In this document: in pieces, positions 13,401 to 25,015 of the stretch
Position numbering within the stretch: the first letter of the stretch is position 1
Layout: the number at the start of each line of letters is the position of its first letter
Assembly: GCA_921293015.1 (NCBI GenBank)
Contig: OV121088.1
Location: 16,281,645 to 16,345,644 of the forward strand
Direction: 5' to 3'
DNA length: 64,000 nucleotides
Source of the DNA: Phorcus lineatus
Taxonomy: Eukaryota; Mollusca; Gastropoda; Trochida; Trochidae
Notes under the pieces: generated by a model
The model's database searches: none
What the model was told of the DNA's origin: nothing
Seen by the model: only the letters and a program-made list of their open reading frames with translations
Translations under genes and position numbers: made by a program

Positions 13401-16400
13401 TTCATATTCTGATTTAAGGTATATTGCATTCATTTGAGACTCACTGATGGGATCGTCAGTAACGAAACCTTCTTCTTCTTTTGGGAACACCAGTCCGTGC
13501 ACATAGACTGAGTAGTCCCGATCAGCATTGTTTCTGAACACGATCTCGATTGTGTCTCCGACTTCTGCTTTAATAGGAGGACCGAGATATCCAAGATGTG
13601 CCTTAGTGGTGGAAAAAAGAACAAGAGTAAGAAAAACCCTCCTGATAAATCAGCGTATTTGCACCAGCGAAGCTCCTGCAAATGCTATCTATGAAGACAA
13701 ATTGACATTTTCAAATCATTGAATATAGATGTCAATCACAATGGTCATACCCAGTTGGTAGTCATGGTTTAAATGTCATGAAGTACGTGTGCATGTACTG
13801 TGTTAAACAAGTTTTACCGTGCGTTTTCTTATAAGAAATTAAGAACAACATCTAATATTAGCAATAGGAGAGATAATCTGCTTCAATGCTCTGATTATAA
13901 ACCTAATCAGTAAAACCCAGTAGTAATATCGTCATTTTCTTAACATCCTATCATAAACACGCAACGTTGAACCTTCAATTCCGTTTTGGAAGGTTCTGCA
14001 GAAGAATTTCTCATTGTTACTTACATCCTCAGGTCCTCTTGGCTTCCTTTGAGTAAAAGAAGCATCAGTATACTCGATGTATAATGCTTTTATATATTTC
14101 CCACCAATCCTGTTAGGTCCAGAACCAAAGTAAAATGCCGATGAGCTGGAAATTTGGCGAAAAAAGCAGTAAGTTTATATGATAAAAAATATCTACACTC
14201 ATAGCTATGTTTATTGTATATTTCTATTATTTATTTCTTTCAAAGAACTTTCTATTGAGAGGAACGACTGAGCTTGTGGACTTCATTGCTTGTTGAAATA
14301 GCTAAATGCGGATAAGAACAAGGATCACATGTTCCCATGTACAAGCGATTTTTTTTTCAATTATGAATGACAAAATGATATCAAATGTTTAAAGACGTAC
14401 ACTCTTAATTCTGGATAACTCAGATAATGCCTTGATCTATTTGATACATTTAACTTAATCTTAAAGTACAGATAGTATTATTAAGACACTGCACATTGCT
14501 AAAATAATATGGGCGATCGACCTACACTAAGCGCAACATCTAAGAGCCATTTGGGAGTTTCAACACCTTTTTTTCTCACATTAATACCGCAAGTGTTTTT
14601 TGCAAATTGACTTTGGATTATTTAGTGGAGTTCCCATACTCGAAAATCAAGATAAACGTTCAAATGACACAATCATCAAGTAGCGAACATGGATTATGAT
14701 TATTAGTGGAGAATTGCCGGAACGTTTACCCTGGAATATCGAGGATGCTGCGTTCCATGCCTTGTTTATGAAAGAATGAATTGTCATTTGTAATCACGGC
14801 CCCTTGGCCTAAGTTAAATAATCATGTATTAATATAGTCAATGCCCATGGACATTGAAATGATTTTTTTACATGGGTAAATTTCGTTCTGGATAAATTGC
14901 AAGATTTTTTAAGCATTCAACTTTCTGTAAAGACATTAGCAAATTAACTTTCCCGTGTTGGATAGGTATGAAAATAGCTTGGTAACAAAAAATGTTCTAC
15001 TTTCAATGTAATATGGAGAGACTAACAAAAAGTGAAATTTGTCTCGGCTAACGTCATACTTACATTTTGTCAACTTAAAAAAATCAGTATTTACATTTTT
15101 ATCGTATCGAAATTGATGTATATTAAGTTTATGGATCATACATAAATTTACACAGAGTTCGTAGTAGGTCTCTATTTGAATTTAGTTTCAAGATGTAAAG
15201 CTCCGGTTCCAAATTTACTCATGTAAGAGCAATAGTTATGCAAATAAGATGATGAACACAATTTACTATGCCATATTTGATATTGAATATAATCACATCG
15301 TTGTCTAAAGCGTGGTTTATTCTGTTACCGAAGTTCACTTTTCATCACGTTTTCACTAAAAGCTATGTACTTCTCTAAGCATGATTAAGTATAATTCAAT
15401 TCAATGGAAGCGTTAGTAAAATATCACGAAATGACTTTTACACGTAAATGATTGTGTCCTGGTTCTTATTCTCGTTTCTTACTGAAAGGATATAAAATAA
15501 CATATTTCGAAACGTGTATGTATTTCCAAAATATTTATCAGATGAATTATCAAAATAATGAGAGAGATTATAATGATAAGAAGTTTTTATCAGGGTGTCC
15601 GCCTTAAGGTATCATTTTAAGAACAATGCTATACAAATACATCTTACTAGACGCCAACCACTTAACGCTTTTAACTTCGTGCTACTCTGTACTTCTTGAT
15701 GTTGAAAAATACAATTGATTCCTACTAAACCTCCTGTCATCCATCGGTACAACACGTCCAAAATATGGCCGTGAGATCTTATAGTTCCATTAATCAAAAT
15801 TGATTGTAAATCTTCTTTAATCAATTTCATCTGAGCACATATTCTTATTAGAACAACGAAAGTGGGTAGTTAACAAATCTTATGTTAAGAAATCTATTAA
15901 CATGGGTACATGAAATAGGTGATGTCAAAGGCATTTTGATTACATCATGCCTTTCGTTACTTTGAATGGACCAAAACAAATTTGTCAATGCCAATGCTCT
16001 ATGAACGCCGAAAGACCGTTTGGGATCATCTAGGTGTTTTTACATTGATATTATAATTTAATATTTCGACTACACCCTGCCTTTTTCTAACATCAAGGGA
16101 TTCAACTAATAACTTAAAAGTTTATTTTGAGTTAGTCGCTTTTCATTTTAAAATTGGTTTATACAAACATTCTAGCATATACGTATTATTTTATGTTTTA
16201 AAGACACATATGATCAATTTTGGCATGTTCTTTAAGACAAAGAAACGTTTTAATATATTTTACACATTTTATATATTCACAGATTTAGGCTTAAGGCATC
16301 CAAAGGCCTCTGATTTTTCTTTGCTTTATATCTTTATATATAAATACTTTATAAATCAATTGATAATGAAGTTAGAAGTAAAAACACTCCATTTTCAATG

Positions 16401-19400
16401 GCGAGAGCTTTCAGCTCAACGAGCCTCTTCGAGCCATAAATAAGCTGATATGGAAGCGCTAGCCATTAAAAATGGAGTGTTTTTATTCCAAACTTCATAT
16501 TTATGAATATCTAATAACTGGGGATATACAACAATCTCTCGACAGTTTCCTCACTCGAATGAAAAATTGTGACACCCTTTAAAAGAAAATTCGTTCGATC
16601 CAAGGTGTTGTCCGCTTAGAACGAGTGCTCTGCTTTGAAAAGAAATCGTAAAATATAACACACACCTGTTCGGCTCGAGTAGTGATCCACCATTATACGC
16701 GTTTTTGCCAGATGGGCCATAATCCCATTCGACCTTTTCGGCTGCAATATAGTATCGTCGCAGTCTCCCTGTGCGGTGATAAATGTGGTTTACGCTGTGT
16801 ATGGAGTTGAAGTAGTAGCTATTCCTTCTTGCGGGCAAGACATGTAGGAACGCTTGTTGACCACCTGGGAAATAGAGAGATTAATATTTGATGAATTTAA
16901 GAGACACCCCTTGAATTGTATGAGTCACATGTACCAAACGTTAACAATTATGTCTTTCTATCGACTACTGTTGGTGAAAACTTCCATTATGATACTCATC
17001 GGTTCATTAGTAACAATGTTGATCAGGACAATGTGCCACATATTCTCCCCGGAGCTCATGGCATAAAGTCCTACACTGATCTCTGTTCTAATAAGAGCAC
17101 TTCTTGGACTTACGACAAGTTTCCCTAGCGGGAATATTTTGGAACACCAACTATCTATGAATATTTCAGCCAACAAATCTTATCCCACATGGAAGGCTTG
17201 TTTGTTGTTATTTAGGCCATTCACTTTACCGTTTTTTCTCAAGAAGACACGAGGTGTGAAGTGCACAGTCACATGAATATAATCTCGCTCTCTCGAAGCA
17301 TGCAGAAATGGCTGAGGCGTTTCAAAAGTTTACCTTTAAAGGACGTCGCTGATTGCAGAACTAACATAAATTGCACCCAATAAGACTTCTTCATTTCTGG
17401 CCCGTGAAGAGCTCTTATCAGAATAGAGGTTAGGGCAGGATTTTGTGACTTGAGTTTCCTCTGAGAGAATGAGTCAACCGCGGCGTGCGCGCCAGTAAGT
17501 CAAACTTCTTTTGACTTCTGAACATGTACACAAGGCCGTTGAGCGAGTATCAAATATTTCGCAAAGGAGGACAGTCTAATTTAAATCGATCGTGTTTCGA
17601 GGAATAGTTATGTGTCAACATTTGAACTTAAACCAGCCCTTATTGTATTTTGGCACTTAAAGAAAATCAAAATATATTTTAGTTGGATAAATTATGTCTT
17701 AAGTTAATTTTATGTTACTGCCCATGTCAAGCAATGTGAAAGTTGAAAGTTATAATTCCTAGGATATTTGCTGTTTTAATGAAGTGGGTGTTTGTCAGGT
17801 CAAATGTAAACGTATCTATATTCCGCTGATTTCAAAACGAATTATATCTACACTTTAAGTACACTCTTTAGTGAGTCAAACGAATTCTCACCAGTTTGAA
17901 AACTTCGAAAGGTAATGATATATAGAGATTATTACCCGAGGAAGTGTGTCATATGACTTTTACGAAACGAGTGTGAATTTTTGTATTACCCGAGCGAGAG
18001 CGAGGGTTATACACAAATTCACACGAGTTTCGTAAAAGTCATATGACACACTTCCGAGGGTTATAATTTCTTTATTACCGATTCTATTTCATTTTAAACA
18101 CACGGAATGCGGCCTGCTTCCTTTCCGGCGGCCCGCTACAGTGACATCAAGAACAATGGTTTTATGACGTCACAGGCGAGGTAATACGGTAACTCGCTCT
18201 GAAACAATCGTTGCTAGGCAAAAGTGATATGTGCACATGTGCTCATATTGAAAATATGTTACCGCTTATGATTAACCATATGGGTAATAAAAATTGTTAC
18301 GTACCATCAAACCAATTTGCAATCCGGGAAGCCAGCAGCCATCTGCCTGGATATTCAGCAATCATAAGCGCTGATCTTACGTGTCCCTGCCAGAAGTTGA
18401 TGGTGTCCATTCTAAGAACAATAAGTTACATATTCAAAAAAGTATCATTATCCTCAGCATTAAAGGGGCACAGAGTATGTTGTTGGATTCGAAAAATTAA
18501 TAGATGGTTTTATGTTATCGAGAGGTAGTGGTTGTTTCAGAAAATCGGAAGCATAATACTTATTATCTCTGTATAGTGACAATAAATGGGTTAAAGTCGT
18601 GATTTGTGGTCGAAAACCGGACAGTTTGACTCAAACTCAAGTAAGTAATTTTACTAATAAACACGTTACTTCCACATAGAAGTTCGATTTTTTAACATTT
18701 AAAGGACCGTGTTCCGATTATGATTGAAAACAAGAAAATATCATAAGTTTGGCATTATAGACATAAATATGCGAATTGAGGGAGTCGATTTTAACTACAC
18801 ACAGTTCATAAGGTATTTTGACTCTTACAAAAGCCACATTAAATATCATGAAACATACTCTGTGTCACGTTAAGGAAGTTGAAAAGGGTAAGACATCACC
18901 GCCGCATGCACATCCGCGATGCAGTGCTTTTATACTTCTTACAAAAAGATAGGCACAAAATAATAATATTTGAATAAACATGTCGCTTAGTCATGTCCGT
19001 CGAGGGAAAAGAATCGAGTAACGTTTACATTTATACAGAAACCAAGGACGTTCACCAAAAATATAATGACATTTTCTAAATACAATTATTTATCGGAAAG
19101 CCATTAAAAATGGTATTCTTTAAATTATATAAATATGTAATTTGCCACGCACCTGTGATTGTTTTCTAGAAGTGTCTGGCCATTGATATGGGCTGCCAGG
19201 ATGAACTCATGAAGGGAGAAAAAATGAAAGACGACCTTTTCTCCAGCGTGAACAACCAACCCAGGAAGGTTACCGTAGATGTAGCCGTTGATATGATATA
19301 CATTGTTAGAGAAACTGAAAGCGGCATCCCCTGTTTGAAGAAGTTCCTGACACGCAGTTACATTCTGACATTTCTGAAGGCTAGACTCGATACACCAGCC

Positions 19401-22400
19401 TTCCTGCTCATTCATGATATCTTGGTAGATGACAAATTCTTTATCAACGTCTCTTCGTCGCCCCTTATCGTCTAGTACACCTAAAAATAAAAACAGGTAT
19501 TTTCATAAACATTTATTTCGCTCTGATTCGCTGAAATAAATTTTGAAAAGATTTAAGTTAATAACACTCGAGTTGCAGTTCGAAGTTAACACTTGTCAGT
19601 AATACCCGGATATTATAGTGTCATGACCATCAGTGTATGTTTATATCCTTTTCTTCAGTAACTTATTCCTCAAAGATACAAGGAATGAGGCCTAGGTCGT
19701 CCCCGCAAGGCATGAATAGCAAGTCTGAATTTCATTCATTGATAAATCTAAGCCTATCTTCATTTCCAATCTTTCGTTGCCTGGTATTCAATATAATGCC
19801 CTTTAATTTGTTATTCAAATCAGAAATCTTTTTGAGTAAACTTATAATTGCCCTCAAACAATTTCACAGCAATGCAGCAAGGCTTGAGTTAACCAGGGAT
19901 AAAGACTGGGCCGAGGTTTGCTTGCTAGGCGAAGTTGTCTTAATACGATTTGTAAGACGACTCTTGTTTGTTCAAGGAATTTATTTTCATTGGCTTGAAA
20001 CATTTAGTTCTAAGATGACAAATTAGCGTCCTTTACTAAAACAATACATCAATTGAAAAAATATGATGACGTCACAATTCCATACCTTTTTTACATGTAA
20101 AGAACATCCCTACAAGTCCCGTAACGATATCCTTTGGAGATTTCCGATGCGAATGGTAGGCCCATCCAAGACAATCTTCGTCATCGGCAGTAGGAGCAAA
20201 TGTTTCCCTGACAACCCATTCGTATGCGTAAACTTGTCCGGGAGGAACTCCGTCATCCAGTTTGTCGGCGGGACCGGTATTGTCTTCGTACAAGGCACCT
20301 ACAAATATGAACTCGTAGACTCGGTGATTTATATCAATTCACAATTATCTTAATATTTGGATTGTTTGTTTAATTTTATTTGGATTTGGTAACTTTCAGG
20401 GGAAAGTTCTTTGGTTTATTTCATGAGGATTTGGATTTGGTTACGTTCATGAGAAAATGTTCTATATACTTTATGATGAGTTCTCATGTTCATAACAACC
20501 ACAAATAGGTTCCTGCTTTTGTGTATTGTATAATACTTTACGTGTTCATATCCATATCTGAGATGTTCTGTAACACTAAAAGATCTTCGACTTTCAAACT
20601 TGACCTTCACTCCGATATATTTCTGTGGAATAATTACCTCAAGAATTGTTAGTTGTCCTATCCACTTACTTAGTTTAATCTTTGACGAATAATTTGATAT
20701 TGATTTGATCATTACCAATAACATTGATTTCCATCACGAAAACAGCATGTTTTGATATACTTCTTTCCGTATTGATACATTAAACTCACTATAGCACACC
20801 CTTTGTTCGTTTTATGGACTTACGCGTATATTACGGTCATCTTTAATGATATAATCTATCAGCCTCAAAGTACTCTTTCTTACGGTTCATTTGGATTATC
20901 ATTAAGCGGACTTTCCGTTTTTGTCACTCTTTGCCTATTTCCTCAAAGGGACTATCAGAGGTTTTAGTTTATACTCTTCATGGCCAGGAAATTGCCGAAA
21001 TAACATGTTTTGCTATGAATTAGATACAATTTCATATTCATTAAAGACTCCTAAATAGATGTACATTAAAATTTTTAAAAAAAATGTAAATCGAAAGGCG
21101 GCTACTGAAGTCACGCGTCACAATTACATGAACAATTGTTACAGAATCTCCAAACCTACGACCACTATATGTTTCTCATACAACATTTTGCTTTCATATT
21201 TTAAACTTAAGATGAATAGATATTCATCCATTTTACATAGAAATGTTTTAAGCTGAAAATCAAGTGTACATTTGTAAATGAAAAGTTCACACACTTCAAC
21301 TCAAGGAAATTCAACTCAATTTATTAGGGTAATTTTTCATATTAACTCATATTGTCTGTGGAATGTAGTGCCAAGGTGTGCAACTTTTTGATGTTACTAT
21401 GTTTTCACAACCAATAAGGTGCATATTTTACTTTGAGTAAAAATCATTACTTTTGAGTTACACTGAATGTATCAGTAATTGTGAAAAGGCTTGTGCTAAA
21501 TTGGTCTAAACCTTTTGCCACTTTTATGTCTTTCGCTCGAGAATAAATCATAATATTTAAGATATACATCGTTCTAATATTTTCTATATGCAACATATGT
21601 ATATATTTACATATAAATATAAAGTATCCTATATATTCCTCGTAGTGTATTCAACATGTCAAATGCGCGTATTTACGTACCTTCGGCATTCTTCAAGTAA
21701 AATACGCCGTGGGGATGAACAGTGAATGACTGGTTACACTTAAAGGCCAGGTTAGCAAAAACGATCAGGATTGTGTCGTCCACCTCGGCTCTGAAAACTG
21801 GTCCCAGATAGCCAAGCCAATCAGGTCGTGGCGCTTGATGGAGGAAACTTCGGTCCGTGTACTCCCTGTACACTACTTTATCGTATTTACTGCCAATACG
21901 GTCTGGTCCAGACTTGATGAATACATCAGCGCCACTAAAACATACGCAAATAGGTAAATTCTAATGTCATAGTTTATAGGGTATGGGATGAAATCTTAGT
22001 GCTGACATAGTTTTCATACGTACACATGAGCACATATCACTTTTGACTAGCAGCGATTTTTGTACCACGAAATACCGTCTATGACATCATAAAACAATTG
22101 TTCGTGATGCTACTGTAACGGACCGTCGCAGGAGAATGGATCTGTTTCCCAGCGATTCAAATGGATAAGATTCTAATGGATCAATAAATAAACACTTAGA
22201 GTTCTGCATGAAGTATACAATCTGTACAATTTGATCCATATATTCTTATTCCCTCCACTTTTAACACATGCTTATGCAATATCCGTTTTAATCGGAGATT
22301 CATTTCGAATACAAAACTACTCTAAATGATAATGAATCTTTGAAGCAAAACAAGCATGTGTAAATTGTTTTATTTGTTAAGCGGAGTCGACATTTCCTTA

Positions 22401-23763
22401 TTCGAAGAGCAGAGGAACTACTAACGCCAACGGTAATCAAGATTTCCAACACCAAAATCGAGTTAACATCTCGAAAATAGCTTTTCAGTTCCTTATCACG
22501 ATTACGATTGTTTATATTACGAATCCATATCAACTGTATGTCTTATTCTCTAATTACTTTATCTAACAGACGTGTATGTCTTGCCTAATTGCTCTTGAAT
22601 TAATAAATGCAGTTTGCAAAGTTGAAAACATTGAAGTTACGCTTAAGTTATTTAGCTACGGAATTTATCGCTGAAAAGTATACGAGGATATGATATTCTA
22701 ATGACACGAAACTAATGAAATCCAGCGAGCGCCTAGCTTAAAGAGACTCTCCCCAAAATGCTGGAGTCATATGCATGTATAGCAAACTGTGACTGTACAG
22801 GCTGTGTCTGAAAAGTATCATTATAAAGCAAATCGCTTTAGTACAGTGACAATAGTATACAGTTATAACGTCGCAATCTTTATTGCAAAACGTGATTTTA
22901 CTGAAAGTTGTCAACTTAGTTTTAACTCGCAAAGTGAAAATAACGTAGACATGTTAAAAGTCCGAAAGTAGTCAATGAATCATCTCTCTACAAAACGACG
23001 GGCCAGTTGAGCATGAATTGATGTTATTTAGTCAAGAGAGCATGGAAAAACTAAAATATTTAAATTACTAATATATTGCGATACGCATATGCAATATGCC
23101 TCTCTGTATCGCAATATATTGCTATACGGAAATGTGGAGCGATACCATTCTTACAAAACAATGTAAGATAAAAACGTAAAACGAACCATGCTTAAAGGAC
23201 TATTTACATGTCAAAATGTACAGAATAAAATTCAAGTAATAAAATAAACACATAAGAACATAGTAAGTGTAAAGATGAATTCGTCATTCCCCAAAACATC
23301 AAAGCAAGTCTTGACTGTTAATTTACAAAGCAAAGGACTAAACCTCATGAAAGAAAACTTTAAAATTATATTAAATGAAGAAAGATACTACGTAGAATAA
23401 GACTTGTCTCTATTAAACAAGAGACGTACATGAAGGGAAAGTTAACAGTACGCGTATTCCATCTTCAATAACATGTCTCGATTGAACCACACTCTTTCAT
23501 CATAATGCATATTCAGCGCCCAAATATTATCATCTCCTGAGGGAAAACACTGCACGAAATTTGTTATTTGCCAATGTGGTAGTGGTTACTTACGGATCAT
23601 TATTAACGAGGTTTCCATTCGGGGCATAGTCCCATTCCGTATCAACAGCAGCAATGTATATTACACGAGTTCTCCCAAACGACTGTGCTTTTTTAAATGG
23701 ATGTCCACACACATTCCAAAACTGTATTACAAAGAGGAAAGATAATAATATCTTAGATGACAT
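7443..23763 (-). CDS. Hephaestin/ceruloplasmin-like multicopper oxidase, copy B (13 exons, 1126 aa)
   Basis: Complete secreted six-domain multicopper oxidase. Exons: 23763-23594, 21934-21681, 20298-20086, 19480-19153, 18411-18305, 16864-16666, 14145-14025, 13601-13445, 13158-12947, 11336-11159, 10320-10108, 9453-9243, 8460-7443. All introns are GT..AG, phases agree and the total is 3381 bp. Residues 1-20 are a signal peptide. There is no C-terminal membrane segment, so it resembles secreted ceruloplasmin more than hephaestin. Trinuclear ligands are present: H130/H132 (HPHG), H190/H192 (YHSH), H1037/H1039 (HPVHFHG) and H1079/H1081 (HCH). The domain-6 type 1 site is complete: H1034, C1080, H1085, M1090. 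Type 1 sites of domain 2 (L307, S350, W355) and domain 4 (F729 for His) are broken. Proposed ferroxidase residues are mostly replaced (L994, Y999, F1084, V1030). The last 1018-bp exon holds domains 5-6 without introns. The fold call is secure; the substrate is not known. Confidence 0.93.
10903..11013. mobile_element. Palindromic MITE in intron 10 of copy B
   Basis: A nearly self-complementary element of about 110 bp. The left arm reads GGGTCTAGATTTTCGTAGCT and the right arm, reverse complemented, reads GGGCCTTGATTTTCGAAGCT. Further pairing includes GCTAAGATAGTCGTA with TACGACTGTCTT. A second copy of the same family is at 56214-56324. Confidence 0.75.
16369..16500. mobile_element. Stem-loop MITE in intron 6 of copy B
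   Basis: The terminal arms of about 34 bp are complementary with few mismatches. The left arm contains AAAAACACTCCATTTTCAATGG and the right arm CCATTAAAAATGGAGTGTTTTT. The interior is about 60 bp. No target-site duplication is certain. It lies between exon 7 (14145) and exon 6 (16666). Confidence 0.75.
17081..17428. mobile_element. TIR element in intron 5 of copy B
   Basis: The left end CTCTGTTCTAATAAGAGC matches the reverse complement of the right end, CTCTATTCTGATAAGAGC. Interior blocks (CTAGCGGGA, ATATTTCAGCCA, CGTCGCTGATTGCA) recur in the element at 33892-34302, so the two are related although their tips differ. No coding capacity is seen. Confidence 0.6.
17931..18294. mobile_element. 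Hairpin-headed dispersed repeat next to exon 5 of copy B
   Basis: A long inverted repeat opens the element. ACCCGAGGAAGTGTGTCATA through GAAACGAGTGTGAATTT (to about 17980) pairs with AAATTCACACGAGTTTCGTA through ACACACTTCCGAGGGTTAT (to about 18063). The following 230 bp, with CAATCGTTGCTAGGCAAAAG and GCACATGTGCTCATATTG, also occur at 50680-51004 and, inverted and diverged, at 22018-22135. The element ends about 10 bp from the exon 5 donor at 18304. Confidence 0.75.
18460..18873. mobile_element. TTAA-flanked TIR element in intron 4 of copy B
   Basis: Begins TTAAAGGGGCACAGAGTATG and ends with sequence whose reverse complement is TTAACGTGACACAGAGTATG. TTAA stands at both tips. Interior GGTCGAAAACCGGAC relates it to the elements at 35215-35687 and 43481-43950 (CCGGTTTTCGATCA). 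The TTAA target resembles piggyBac-type insertion, but there is no transposase to confirm this. Confidence 0.65.
22018..22135. repeat. Inverted, diverged fragment of the same dispersed repeat, in intron 1 of copy B
   Basis: The reverse complement contains AATCGCTGCTAGTCAAAAGT and GATATGTGCTCATGTG, matching the tail of the 17931-18294 family. Flanking sequence is unrelated. Confidence 0.55.
23070..23120. repeat. Perfect 15-bp inverted repeat in intron 1 of copy B
   Basis: AATATATTGCGATAC at 23070-23084 faces GTATCGCAATATATT at 23106-23120, with a 21-base loop. It may be a remnant of a small palindromic element. Confidence 0.65.
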
Positions 23764-23860
23764 CTCGGAAAAAAACTAAAACTTAAATAATTACATATAA
23801 CGTTCGAACGTATTCAAGGCACTGTTAGAAATGTTACAATGTTTGTATAGATAAAGCTCC

Positions 23861-23867
23861 TTATATA
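23861..23867 (-). promoter_or_regulatory. TATA box of copy B (candidate)
   Basis: On the minus strand TATATAA followed by GG lies about 100 bases before the start ATG at 23763. Copy A has a TATATATAG at the matching place (2124-2133), and both are followed by a shared AACATTGTAACA block. That conservation between otherwise diverged flanks supports a core promoter. Confidence 0.55.
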
Positions 23868-24988
23868 TGTCTACCAATATTTAAGTACATTCCGAGCCAC
23901 AATGTATCACATTTTAAAGTGATGTTTATTACATTACACCTTTGTGTCAATATCATTTATTTACGTACTATGGCTTACAACTGTCATTCCTTTAACCTTT
24001 AACAATGATGGCTTTACGATGCTGTATTTAACTCGTTTCAACCATCTACAAGTAATGGTTGATTTGATCCCTGGTCAGTTGGTCCCCGGGAAGTTTATTG
24101 CTTTCTTTGAAAGGTTTAACAACAGCAAATAGTCCCCGACCTCGTAACTGGGCTATCTTACGTGTCCATTACACCAACCTGTAATTTGTCAAGTGTGTAT
24201 ACTAAACTTGTTAACACGTGTGAAATAGACTAACTTGTTGACATATATTTGTGTGGACGGAATCTTCATTAATAAGCGACAAATGGAATGGATAACGTTA
24301 ATATCGGCAGGGTAAATCACTTTTATCATGGTGACAGAATTCTTTTATCTACATGTATTCACTTATTAACCCTTTGTTGTAATTTTCTACATAAAGTATT
24401 ACTGTCAATGAACAATCGAACATACGCAGCCTTTAAAACTGTTTCACATCACTTATCTTATCATCTTCATAGCCACATATGATAAGGATAGTAAAAACAA
24501 ATATTTTCACTACAGAATAAATTCCCAGCCATTGTATGTTTTTTTTTTATTATATTTATGTATATTATACATTACGAGTACATTTGACCTTAAAAATGTA
24601 AATATAATATATTGAAATGATACCTATGGCAAGTGTATACATATATAAGAAAGAGTAAACATCGGATGGTTCTGACTCGATCAATCTTCTAATATATATA
24701 TTATTGTTTTGTTCCTGTATAGATATGTGTATACTTCCATTTGTCAACTATACTTGAAAAGACCGATGCAGTGGTCGAAATGAATTCATCGTATTGTATA
24801 AAAGAAGATTGATCCAGTCAGAGCCACACAATGTTTAGGCTTTGATATATCTTTTCAAGTCAAGTGCATTAGTAAGTTAAACGAACGTCCGTCCATCCTG
24901 TCGATAAAACGTAAATGGTATTTTTCAAGCCTTGATTTGGCCGTATCGCTATCTATGTTGATTGCGTCCAAATGTAGTTTGATATATA

Positions 24989-25015
24989 TATGTGTGTGTG
25001 TGTGTGGGTGTGTGT
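24989..25015. repeat. (TG)n microsatellite
   Basis: An alternating TG run with one interruption (TGGGTG), preceded by a short TATATATATA stretch. Confidence 0.8.

Noticed and set aside
19637-20026. 129-codon plus-strand frame
   Set aside because: Lies antisense within intron 3 of copy B and has no domain-like sequence; likely chance.
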